DNA of 28,769 bases from a virus, in the IMG/VR virus record IMGVR_UViG_3300034198_002381, positions 1 to 28,769 of that record. One strand, written 5' to 3'. This document shows, in pieces, positions 1 to 7,474 of the stretch; position 1 is the stretch's first letter; each line of letters opens with the position of its first letter. Below the pieces are notes generated by a model. It was not told the DNA's origin, did no database searches, and saw only the letters and a list, made by a program, of their open reading frames with translations. The position numbers and the translations under genes were made by a program.

Positions 1-261
1 CTTGGTGGTACTGCAGCTGCATCTTATCAGCTCAATTCGACATTAGCTGCTAATGTTGCAATACTGACAGCCAACAATGCGAATAATTTAGGTGGCACGG
101 CTGCATCCAGTTATCAATTGAATAGCACACTAGCAGCTAACGTAGCAATATTAACTGCAAACAATGCGAACAATCTCGGTGGTGTAGCTGCATCTTCATA
201 TGTTAACACTTCTGGTTCTTACACATTATCTGGAGTACATACATATTCAGCGAATATAGTA
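1..261 (+). repeat. 87-bp (29-residue) in-frame tandem repeats in fibre gene
   Basis: Copies begin at 1, 88 and 175, all starting Leu-Gly-Gly. The first two are closely similar in protein (LGGTAA.SYQLNSTLAANVAI) but have diverged at many synonymous sites. The third keeps only the first part before passing into another module. More copies may lie left of the window. Confidence 0.85.
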
Positions 262-867
262 TTAAATAATAATAAAAATTTAAATTTTCAAACAGTCAAC
301 ACTTCTGCATACGTATCGTTCATTCAACAAAACGACGACAACTTTGTTATGTATTCGACAAATACTGCATATGGTCAAAGAGCGATTTGGTCTGTATATG
401 CTAATAGTATAACTAGTGCATTTAATTTATCAGCACCAGCATCGTTTAATGCTAACGTAACATTATTGTCACCACTCATTGCAAATGGTAGTTCTGGTAC
501 ATCTACGCAAGTTTTAACATCTAATGGTTCGACTGGTTCTCCATATTGGTCAACAGTTTCTGCAGGTGGTTCTGCTAACTCTACTGGTGGTACTGGCGCA
601 GTTCAATATTACAATGGCACAACTTTTGGATCTTCTGCTAATATCATATTTTCAGGAACACAGTTAACTGTTGGTAACTCTACATCGAATAGTTCTTTGA
701 ATCAGAATAGATTGTATGCTACATTGGGTATGAGTAACCCTAATACATTCAATTTGGGAACTTATAGTACCATTGCTGCTGAAAACCAAGTGATTGTTGG
801 ACCTTTTACTATCGCGACAGGTAATACGGTGACTATTACCACTGGTTCTCGATTGGTTATACTCTAA
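1..867 (+). CDS. Tail fibre protein, 5' end outside window
   Basis: The frame is open from base 1, so the start lies upstream; the Met codon at 118 is internal to a repeat and is not the start. The N-terminal visible part holds a 29-residue repeat (87 bp) of the type LGGTAASSYQLNSTLAANVA followed by an Asn/Ala-rich stretch. It starts at bases 1 and 88, with a third degenerate copy at 175. A module with SGSYTLSGVHTYSAN follows, then Ser/Thr/Asn/Gly-rich sequence, and a C-terminus of the form VGPFTI...SGSRLVIL. A comparable VVGP...SGGRAIVL ending closes the fibre at 4193-5986, so both probably share a trimeric tip. Composition and repeats fit a phage long-fibre or receptor-binding protein. Family identity beyond 'tail fibre' is not certain. 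Confidence 0.8.
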   Translation, partial: LGGTAAASYQLNSTLAANVAILTANNANNLGGTAASSYQLNSTLAANVAILTANNANNLGGVAASSYVNTSGSYTLSGVHTYSANIVLNNNKNLNFQTVNTSAYVSFIQQNDDNFVMYSTNTAYGQRAIWSVYANSITSAFNLSAPASFNANVTLLSPLIANGSSGTSTQVLTSNGSTGSPYWSTVSAGGSANSTGGTGAVQYYNGTTFGSSANIIFSGTQLTVGNSTSNSSLNQNRLYATLGMSNPNTFNLGTYSTIAAENQVIVGPFTIATGNTVTITTGSRLVIL

Positions 868-879
868 AAAGGAATAATT

Positions 880-1827
880 ATGTCAACTCTTGTATCTACG
901 AATATAGTAACTGCTAACGGAACGACAGATGCCTCTTTAAAGACAGGAAACACCAACGCTGGTGGTGTTATTGTGAACTCTGCTGGTGGATTGGTACTTG
1001 CCAGTAACTCGACAATAAATGCAGTGACAGTTGCGGCTAACGGTAATGTTGGTGTCGGTACTGCTACTCCGGGGTTTCCCATAGTGATCAGTAAACTGGC
1101 ACCCACTTACATATATCAGTATGATGGCACGGGAGTTCAAATCACTGGAGTTAATGGTGCTGGTCTTGCAGTTTCTGGCAGCTTTAGCTCAACAGACTAC
1201 GCTCTTTACTCGAACTCGACCGAGCGTATGCGTATAGGAAGCACGGGATATATCACAACAGTTTCAACTTCTAATGTTGGTATCGGTAATACGGCTCCAG
1301 CACAAAAATTGGTGGTCGAAGGTAACATGTATGCGAATGGTGTCCCTCTTCAGCAAATTTATACAAGAAGTGATACTAAAGCAGCATATGCTATTTCTGC
1401 CACACAAAACGCAGTAAGTACTATTGCTGAAATGACTACTTCTATAACTCCCAGAAGATCCACCAGCAAAGTCAAATTAACATATTGTGTATCTTTCGAA
1501 GCTGACTATAACACTGTTTTTAGGGTATATAGGTGGGATGGTGGTTCTAACACGATCATAGGTCTTAACACCAATGATACCAACTATTGGTCTGGTACAT
1601 TTATAACAGGTTATGATGCTGATACCACCACCACCCCAATGACTAAAACTTATGTTTATTTAGATTCTCCAGCAACGACAAATACGTGCACTTATTATCT
1701 TACTGTTCAGAGCACCAGTGGAGGAGCTTTGAATTTCTATTTAAATAGAGCTTACAGTTCAACTGGTGCATCAACCTATGAAGTTTCTATAAGTCAAGCG
1801 TTTCTTGAAGAAATCGGTAATATATAA
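880..1827 (+). CDS. Tail fibre / receptor-binding protein, paralogue 1 of 3
   Basis: This 315-aa protein follows the upstream fibre after 12 nt, with an AAAAGGA Shine-Dalgarno at about 867-873. Its N-terminus (MSTLVSTNIV...) resembles the N-termini of other fibres here. Residues 56-64 (NVGVGTATP) and 132-148 (NVGIGNTAP...KLVVEG) are the 'NVGIG-ttp-KL-V-G' motif common in phage fibre shafts, often ahead of an S74 chaperone; no such chaperone is present. Residues about 165-315 form a distinct C-terminal domain (ITPRRSTSK, NYWSGT, LNRAYSS) shared with the next two genes. It may be a beta-sandwich receptor-binding head; that fold is inferred, not seen. It ends with EEIGNI, matching the QEIG endings of its paralogues. 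Confidence 0.78.
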   Translation: MSTLVSTNIVTANGTTDASLKTGNTNAGGVIVNSAGGLVLASNSTINAVTVAANGNVGVGTATPGFPIVISKLAPTYIYQYDGTGVQITGVNGAGLAVSGSFSSTDYALYSNSTERMRIGSTGYITTVSTSNVGIGNTAPAQKLVVEGNMYANGVPLQQIYTRSDTKAAYAISATQNAVSTIAEMTTSITPRRSTSKVKLTYCVSFEADYNTVFRVYRWDGGSNTIIGLNTNDTNYWSGTFITGYDADTTTTPMTKTYVYLDSPATTNTCTYYLTVQSTSGGALNFYLNRAYSSTGASTYEVSISQAFLEEIGNI

Positions 1828-1829
1828 TT

Positions 1830-1837
1830 TATAAATA
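1830..1837 (+). promoter_or_regulatory. Putative T4-type late promoter (TATAAATA)
   Basis: Exact match to the T4 late-promoter core. It lies in the 30-nt gap just after the stop of the first fibre paralogue and 20 nt before the start at 1858. An AAGGGA Shine-Dalgarno stands between them. Position in a true intergenic gap makes this one of the better matches. Confidence 0.6.
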
Positions 1838-1857
1838 CTAATAAAAAAGGGACTTGT

Positions 1858-2802
1858 ATGTCTAAAGTTATTGCTGCTAGTTTTGAATCAATCAATGCTA
1901 CATCTAACGCAACTTTAAGAACAGGAAACGCCAGCGCTGGTTATGTTTCTGTGCTTTCTGGTGGCGGTATCGTTTTGTCTAGCAATTCTACATCGAATTC
2001 TTTAGTCATAACTGATACCCTAATTTCTACTAATTCTAATATTGCCATAGGCACAGATAGCACTGACGGTTATAAGTTTGCTGTGAAAGGAGTATCGGGA
2101 GGTACTGCTAAATTATACATGACAACTGACACCACTACCAGTTATATTGTTTCTAATGGAAGTCTTATTTATGGTACTCTTGGTGTTGGTAACTATCTAG
2201 GATTTAGTACGAATGGTGGCGAACGTTTACGCATAAGTTTTAATGGTAATACTGGTATAGGTAATACTGATCCGCAACAAAGATTAGTTGTTGAAGGAGA
2301 TTTTTATGCCAATGGTGCTGTGCTACAAACGGTTTATAATAAAATAGACACTAAAGCTGTTGTGGCTTTTGCTGCTGCTGGTTCTAACGGTTCTATCATT
2401 ACTGACCTTAATACTACAATTACACCAAAAAGAACGACCAGTAAGGTTTTAATTAACTACTGTTTAACTTATGAAGTCACATATAATACTGTTTTCAGGT
2501 TATTTCGTACGATCGATGGCGTAGAAACTCAAATAGGAAGGAACACTTTAGACTCTAATTATTGGTCAGGAACTTGGGTTCCTGGGTACGATTATGATGA
2601 TAATTCTACCCCCAGAACACAGACCATGATGTTTTTAGATTCTCCGGGAGTTGCTTCCCCGATCACATACAAATTGATGATTCAATCTTCCGGTGTCGGC
2701 GCAACTAATTTCTATTTAAATAGATCTATAGCTTCTGCTGGTGCATCACAGTATGAGGTGGGTATCTCAACCGTATATCTTCAAGAAATCGGCGTAGTAT
2801 AA
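1858..2802 (+). CDS. Tail fibre / receptor-binding protein, paralogue 2 of 3
   Basis: A 314-aa paralogue of the proteins at 880-1827 and 2804-3787. The N-terminus MSKVIAASFESINA is nearly the same as in paralogue 3 (MSKVITNSLESIN). Residues 131-147 carry NTGIGNTDP...RLVVEG. The C-terminal domain (about 160-314) keeps ITPKRTTSK, NYWSGTW, FYLNRS and the final QEIG. The start is supported by an AAGGGA site at about 1847-1852 and an upstream late-promoter match. The next gene begins one base after its stop, so the two are probably translated in a coupled way. The role is inferred from composition and position in the fibre locus; the receptor is unknown. Confidence 0.78.
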   Translation: MSKVIAASFESINATSNATLRTGNASAGYVSVLSGGGIVLSSNSTSNSLVITDTLISTNSNIAIGTDSTDGYKFAVKGVSGGTAKLYMTTDTTTSYIVSNGSLIYGTLGVGNYLGFSTNGGERLRISFNGNTGIGNTDPQQRLVVEGDFYANGAVLQTVYNKIDTKAVVAFAAAGSNGSIITDLNTTITPKRTTSKVLINYCLTYEVTYNTVFRLFRTIDGVETQIGRNTLDSNYWSGTWVPGYDYDDNSTPRTQTMMFLDSPGVASPITYKLMIQSSGVGATNFYLNRSIASAGASQYEVGISTVYLQEIGVV

Positions 2803-2803
2803 T

Positions 2804-3787
2804 ATGTCTAAAGTTATCACTAATAGTTTAGAGTCTATAAATTCTTTTACTGATATACATTTACAGTCTGGAAATACCAATTCTGGAAAAATCGGCGTTT
2901 ATCAATCTGGTGGATTGAGATTATTTTCTAATTCTAATTCTTTAAAACTCGATATAAGCAGCAACACAATCTCTGTTAATAATTATTTGTTTATATCTGC
3001 TGTTAATTTTAGTGGTGATGTTCCGTTTATAATGAGAGGTGGCGATGCTATAGATTACAAATATATCGCCGGAACTACAATAGGAACATATAATACTAGT
3101 TCACTTTTCACGAATGGACTTATAAAACTAGATTCTAATAATGGTGCTTCTAGCACTATCATTCTCGCAACTAACAATACGCCAAGGATGATCATAAATA
3201 GTGATGGTAATACGGTAATAGGTGATTTCACTGTTGCTAATGCACCAAATCAAAAATTGGTTATCGGTGGTGATTTTTATGCCAAAGACACAATAACACA
3301 AACAATTTATTATAGGGTTAACACTAAAGCCACGTACAGTTATCCTGTTGCTGTTGCTGGTCAAGACACTAGTGTCATTATTGGACTTCTTAATGCTTCT
3401 ATCACTCCCAGAAGATCTACAAGTAAAATTTTGATTAAATATTGTTTGACATATGAATGTTGGCATGATGCAGTTTTTAGGATATATAGGAACGATGGAG
3501 TTTCTAATACGAGAATTGGTGTAAACACTTTAGACTCTAATTATTGGTCAGGAACTTGGGTTTCTACATATGATAAAGACACGGGCACCACGCCAATAAC
3601 GCAGACAATGATGATCCTAGACGCACCAGGAACAACAAGAACTTGCACCTATTCTTTCGCAGTGCAATCTAGTGATGTTGGTACAGGTTCTATTTTTAAT
3701 TTAAATAGATCTTATGACTCTGTGGGTTCTGATACCAACGAAGTAGGTATTTCATCAATATTAATTCAAGAAATCGGAGACATTTAA
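2804..3787 (+). CDS. Tail fibre / receptor-binding protein, paralogue 3 of 3
   Basis: A 327-aa protein, third of a tandem set. It begins at TAATATG, one base after the previous stop, and has no convincing Shine-Dalgarno, which suggests coupling. N-terminal MSKVIT...LESIN and C-terminal ITPRRSTSK, LDSNYWSGTW, LNRSYDS, QEIGDI match its neighbours, while the middle (about 40-145) has diverged. Residues 148-156 keep the PNQKLVIGG form of the shaft motif, but the preceding NVGIG is degraded to NTVIG. A stretch around 3526-3560 is identical at DNA level to the same place in paralogue 2, pointing to recent conversion or duplication. The stop overlaps the next start (TAATG). Confidence 0.78.
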   Translation: MSKVITNSLESINSFTDIHLQSGNTNSGKIGVYQSGGLRLFSNSNSLKLDISSNTISVNNYLFISAVNFSGDVPFIMRGGDAIDYKYIAGTTIGTYNTSSLFTNGLIKLDSNNGASSTIILATNNTPRMIINSDGNTVIGDFTVANAPNQKLVIGGDFYAKDTITQTIYYRVNTKATYSYPVAVAGQDTSVIIGLLNASITPRRSTSKILIKYCLTYECWHDAVFRIYRNDGVSNTRIGVNTLDSNYWSGTWVSTYDKDTGTTPITQTMMILDAPGTTRTCTYSFAVQSSDVGTGSIFNLNRSYDSVGSDTNEVGISSILIQEIGDI

Positions 3788-4152
3788 TGATTTATGATAT
3801 CAGTCACGCTTTATCTGCACTAGTGCCTGGAGCCGTATGGGTTGTTAGAGGCGATTCTACAGATTATGGTAATTTAGAATGGAATGATACGAGCATAGAC
3901 AGACCTTCTAATATTAGAATCCAAAAATGGATAGACGATAAGAACGCAGAAGAGCCTATGCGTCTTATGAGAATAGAAAGAGACAAACTATTAGCTGCCA
4001 CGGATTGGTGGGGAGTTTCAGATAGAGCAATGACTCAAGAGCAAATAGATTATCGTCAAGCTCTCAGAGATTTAACGAATACTGCTACGCCTGGATTATT
4101 AGAAAACGGTAAATTGGATCCTAACAGTGTTAGATGGCCAACAAAGCCATAA
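3787..4152 (+). CDS. Phage tail (fibre) assembly chaperone, APC family
   Basis: A 121-aa protein whose second half has the signature of the phage tail assembly chaperone family (Pfam Phage_tail_APC type): RIERDKLLAATDWW, then MTQEQIDYRQALRDL, then a C-terminal VRWPTKP. Such proteins are not in the virion; they help fold or attach tail-fibre proteins and are commonly encoded beside them. It overlaps the upstream fibre gene by one base (TAATG), with GGAG at 3776-3779 giving good spacing. The large fibre gene at 4193 follows. By context it should serve one or more of the fibres flanking it. Confidence 0.82.
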   Translation: MIYDISHALSALVPGAVWVVRGDSTDYGNLEWNDTSIDRPSNIRIQKWIDDKNAEEPMRLMRIERDKLLAATDWWGVSDRAMTQEQIDYRQALRDLTNTATPGLLENGKLDPNSVRWPTKP

Positions 4153-4153
4153 A

Positions 4154-4161
4154 TATAAATA
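4154..4161 (+). promoter_or_regulatory. Putative T4-type late promoter (TATAAATA)
   Basis: Exact TATAAATA starting just after the stop of the chaperone gene, 31 nt before the start of the 597-aa fibre. A purine-rich Shine-Dalgarno (AGGGAAAGGG, about 4178-4187) follows. Intergenic placement supports a real promoter. Confidence 0.65.
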
Positions 4162-4192
4162 AAAAGAAAAGCCTGACAGGGAAAGGGAACCG

Positions 4193-5986
4193 ATGGCAGA
4201 AAAAGATTTCGTCGTAAAAAACGGCTTAGTAGTTAATACATCATTTGCTGCGAACTCTACACAGGTCACCCTTAACACCATTAATTCTACTTCTAATGGG
4301 TTTTTCGCTAACAGCACCGACATTAAGGTCGGTAACGGTTCTGTTAACGTAACGATAAATTCAACATCTTTCACGGGCACATCTAATAATGTTGTTTATG
4401 TAGGAACAACACTAGCTGCTGCTGTGGTCAATTCAGCACAACTTTCTTCTAATCTAGCGTTATACACGAACACTGGTAATATGCCAGCATTTATTGCTGC
4501 TAGGACCTCTAATAGTGCATCTTATGTTGGTGATCTTATTGCTGCTAACGTAGTTTCTAATGCGCAACTTTCTTCTAATCTAGCGTTATACACGAATACT
4601 GGTAACCTACCAGCATTTATCGGTAATAATACCGCAAATAACACGCTTTATGTTGGTACTGTTATTGCTGCTAACGTGGTTTCTAATGCGCAACTTTCTT
4701 CTAATTTAGCATTATACACCAATACTGGCAATTTACCAGCATTTATCGGTAATAATACATCTAATAATTCTTATAATTTGAATGGTGTTAATAATTACAT
4801 CACAAATTCAGGAGCTGCTACTATTTCTGGTATTCACACTCATACTGTGAATACTATATTTACTGCTAATTTGATAGTCAATAGCTCTGTTGGTTATATA
4901 ACTGTGGGTAATACGAGCACTAATCTCACGATCAATTCTACCGCTTTAGTGTTCGGTAATTCTACTATCAACGGGATTCTGGCAACAAACACTACGGTTG
5001 CGTATTTTAACGGTACATCTAATAATGCTTTGAATTTTGATGGTGCTAATAAATCAGCATTCGCACTAGTCACAGGTACGACATTCACAGGCAATGTCAA
5101 TTTATCCACTGTTGCTTCTTTAAATGTAAATTCTGGTAACGTTTATGCCAATAATTTGACTTTAAGGGGTGATGGTACGAATGCGTACATCACCACAACA
5201 GCAGCTAATGGTGCTTTATTTTTATCTTCTAATAATACTACGCAAGCGACCTTAGTTGGTAATGGTAACTTGGGTTTGGGTAATAATGCCCCAGCACATA
5301 AATTGTCAGTTGCTGGTACGATACGTGCCACTGCTAATGTTACTGTTGACACCAGTTTAATTTCTCAAACTGCCATAGTTGGAAATTACGATTTAAACGT
5401 CCCAGCAATAACATCTTATAGCAACAGCAATATAGCCGTCCTTGGTTATTCTAAAGATGGTGTGGCTATATATGGATCTTCTAACACTAATGCTGCTGTT
5501 TATGGTGTTTCTAATACTGGCATAGCTGTACAGGGTATATCTTATAACAGTTGGGGTGGATTATTTTATTCTAACAACAGCTTAGGTTTACAGGTAATAT
5601 CTAATAATAGTATTGTTGCTCGTTTCAGTAATAACACCACAACGTTCCTCGTAGTTTCTGCGAACGGTAATGTTGGTGTCAATGATGATAATCCGAACAC
5701 CACATTTAGTGTTAACGGTGTGGTTCAATCTTCATCGGGTGGTTTCAAGTTTCCTGATGGTTCTGTACAGTTAAAAGCATCTGTTGGTGATAGTTATTTC
5801 AAAGGTAACTTAGGAACAATCGGCGACCCTGCGAATAAAGGTAACTTATTCAAAATCAATTCTAACACATTAACTGCCAGTGTCACTATAAATAGTGGTG
5901 AAAACGCATCTGTTGTTGGACCAGTAACTGTTAGTAGCGGTATAACTTTATTGGTCGAGTCGGGCGGGCGAGCAATTGTACTTTAA
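4193..5986 (+). CDS. Large tail fibre protein with 42-residue repeats
   Basis: A 597-aa protein beginning MAEKDFVVKNGLVVN, an N-terminus typical of fibre proteins of aquatic T4-like phages (attachment end). Residues 78 to about 203 are three copies of a 42-residue repeat with AQLSSNLALYTNTGN and PAFI. An SGIHTHTVN module follows, resembling SGVHTYSAN of the fibre at 1-867. Further on are NLGLGNNAP...KLSVAG and NVGVNDDNP shaft motifs and a KFPDGSVQ motif. The C-terminus VVGPVTV...SGGRAIVL matches the end of the first fibre. It has its own late-promoter match and strong Shine-Dalgarno. It is likely a long, trimeric, host-contacting fibre; the receptor is unknown. Confidence 0.85.
   Translation: MAEKDFVVKNGLVVNTSFAANSTQVTLNTINSTSNGFFANSTDIKVGNGSVNVTINSTSFTGTSNNVVYVGTTLAAAVVNSAQLSSNLALYTNTGNMPAFIAARTSNSASYVGDLIAANVVSNAQLSSNLALYTNTGNLPAFIGNNTANNTLYVGTVIAANVVSNAQLSSNLALYTNTGNLPAFIGNNTSNNSYNLNGVNNYITNSGAATISGIHTHTVNTIFTANLIVNSSVGYITVGNTSTNLTINSTALVFGNSTINGILATNTTVAYFNGTSNNALNFDGANKSAFALVTGTTFTGNVNLSTVASLNVNSGNVYANNLTLRGDGTNAYITTTAANGALFLSSNNTTQATLVGNGNLGLGNNAPAHKLSVAGTIRATANVTVDTSLISQTAIVGNYDLNVPAITSYSNSNIAVLGYSKDGVAIYGSSNTNAAVYGVSNTGIAVQGISYNSWGGLFYSNNSLGLQVISNNSIVARFSNNTTTFLVVSANGNVGVNDDNPNTTFSVNGVVQSSSGGFKFPDGSVQLKASVGDSYFKGNLGTIGDPANKGNLFKINSNTLTASVTINSGENASVVGPVTVSSGITLLVESGGRAIVL
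4424..4801 (+). repeat. Three 126-bp in-frame tandem repeats
   Basis: Units start at 4424, 4550 and 4676, each coding for V-V-(NS/SN)-AQLSSNLALYTNTG and PAFI. The second and third are nearly identical in DNA over their first two thirds. The third loses similarity near its end, where the next module begins. Length variation of the fibre shaft by unequal recombination is likely. Confidence 0.85.
5887..5894 (+). promoter_or_regulatory. Possible late promoter inside fibre gene
   Basis: Exact TATAAATA within the end of the large fibre gene, 110 nt upstream of the adhesin start at 6005. It sits inside a short dyad, CACTATAAATAGTG (5885-5898). It may drive the adhesin gene, but the coding codons (Thr-Ile-Asn-Ser) could produce it by chance. 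Confidence 0.35.
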
Positions 5987-6004
5987 AGAAACGGTAGGTA
6001 TATA

Positions 6005-7468
6005 ATGTCAATTTTACAATTAGCAAATTTACATGTTAATGATGCTAACAATAAAATACAATACAATGCATCTACTTCTAAAATAGAAACATATGCTGGT
6101 AATACACTGGTTATTACTTCTAACACCAACACTATGTCTGTTAATGGAAATGTTATAACAAATATTCTTACTGTGCAAGCAAAAACTGATAACTATCTTT
6201 TGACTGCTGCTGATAGTGGAACTTATATCACAGTCAACAACACTGCTGCTAAAACTATAACCATACCGACCCTATTACCTGTTGGTTTTAAATGTACCGT
6301 CGCTAAAATAGGAACAGGTAACGTTATCATATCTAATGCTGCCAGCGTTTCTTTGAATTCTTGGACTAGTAATAATAGTATAGTAACGAGATATGCAACA
6401 GCATCAATAGTTTCTACTGATACTAACACTTTCCTTATAGATGGTACTTTGGACACAAATCCAACGAGCCTTCGAGTAGAGTTTACTATGATCGGTGGTG
6501 GTGGTGGTGGTGGTGCTTCTGCTAATATCAATAGCTGGACTGGTGGTGGTGGTGGTGGCGCTGGTGGTGTAGTTTTTGGTGAAATTAATGGTTCTTATGA
6601 TACTACATTTATCGCAAACACGGGTTACCCATATGTCATAGCTGCTGGTTATGGCGGTAATGGTGGGTTCGAAACCACTCGACCCACAGGATATGGAATG
6701 GGCGCTGGTTATAATGGACAAAATTCGGTATTTCATACATACACAGCATTAGGTGGCGGTGGTGGTGGACCTGGTTTGGCGTATTATAGCAGTAATCTTA
6801 TCAATAGTGGTAGTTCTGGTGGGTGTGGAGGTGGCAGCGGTTATTCGAGTACTACTCCTAATTGGACAGGTTTAGGATTACAATCTGCTTTCACATACTT
6901 TAGCTCTAATGGTGGCGTAGGTACTAATCCTGGTGGTACTTACGGTTCTGGTGGTGGTGGCGGAATCACTGCCAAAGGTGGTGACGGTAAAGCTGGTTAT
7001 GGTGGTGGAGACGGTGGAGCTGGAACAGTTGATTCTAAATTATTAGAAGGTTATGCTAGAGCAGTTTTCGCTTGGTACGGCATTGGTGGTGGCGGCGGAG
7101 CTGGATTCATAGCAGGTTATGCGGGCGTACAAGGCGCTGGTGGATCTGGTGGTGGTGCTTCTGGGCAAGGCAGTTTTGCTCAAGCTTCTACTGTCGCGTC
7201 AGGTCCTGGTAGTGGCGGTGGTGGTGGCACCAGAGGTGGCAGAACTCATGGTTCTAATGGATATTCTGGTATGGTTCTTCTTAAAATAGCTAACACGTTC
7301 ACAGCTACTGGATCTGCGGGAAATACGTTTGGTTCTCCTGGTCACGTAGCTTCTGTTGTTGGACCTGCTGGGTATAAATATTATATAGTATTTAACGACA
7401 CTTATAACTCTTACCCAACTTTGTCTACGAGTTATTTAAATACCGTAACGTTTACTTATACAGGATAA
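6005..7468 (+). CDS. Glycine-rich tail adhesin with N-terminal fibre module
   Basis: A 487-aa protein with two parts. Residues 1 to about 155 (TDNYLLTAADSGTYI, LPVGF, FLIDGTL) form a module that also makes up the whole of the 150-aa protein at 8507-8959. From residue 159 (VEFTMIGGGGGGG) the rest is glycine-rich, with many runs of four to seven Gly separated by short variable segments. This resembles the glycine-rich domains of phage tail-tip adhesins, including the polyglycine sandwich of T4-family gp38-type adhesins; specific homology to gp38 is not claimed. Such domains usually expose variable loops that bind outer-membrane proteins. It has a weak Shine-Dalgarno (GGTAGG). Confidence 0.8.
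   Translation: MSILQLANLHVNDANNKIQYNASTSKIETYAGNTLVITSNTNTMSVNGNVITNILTVQAKTDNYLLTAADSGTYITVNNTAAKTITIPTLLPVGFKCTVAKIGTGNVIISNAASVSLNSWTSNNSIVTRYATASIVSTDTNTFLIDGTLDTNPTSLRVEFTMIGGGGGGGASANINSWTGGGGGGAGGVVFGEINGSYDTTFIANTGYPYVIAAGYGGNGGFETTRPTGYGMGAGYNGQNSVFHTYTALGGGGGGPGLAYYSSNLINSGSSGGCGGGSGYSSTTPNWTGLGLQSAFTYFSSNGGVGTNPGGTYGSGGGGGITAKGGDGKAGYGGGDGGAGTVDSKLLEGYARAVFAWYGIGGGGGAGFIAGYAGVQGAGGSGGGASGQGSFAQASTVASGPGSGGGGGTRGGRTHGSNGYSGMVLLKIANTFTATGSAGNTFGSPGHVASVVGPAGYKYYIVFNDTYNSYPTLSTSYLNTVTFTYTG
6494..6558 (+). repeat. GGT microsatellite tracts in adhesin
   Basis: Seven consecutive GGT codons start at 6494, and a second run of GGT/GGC begins about 6542. They encode polyglycine. Such runs can gain or lose triplets without breaking the frame. 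Confidence 0.8.
7373..7380 (+). promoter_or_regulatory. Possible late promoter inside adhesin gene
   Basis: Exact TATAAATA at the codons for Gly-Tyr-Lys-Tyr near the adhesin 3' end, 94 nt before the fibre start at 7475. Compatible with a promoter for that gene; its coding position means chance cannot be excluded. Confidence 0.35.
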
Positions 7469-7474
7469 TTATTA

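Noticed and set aside
1-261. CRISPR-like array
   Set aside because: The repeats are directly adjacent, in frame and protein-coding, with no unique spacers.
864-1106. Minus-strand open frame and similar frames opposite the fibre genes
   Set aside because: They lie wholly within real plus-strand fibre genes, lack ribosome sites and have compositions that mirror the sense strand.
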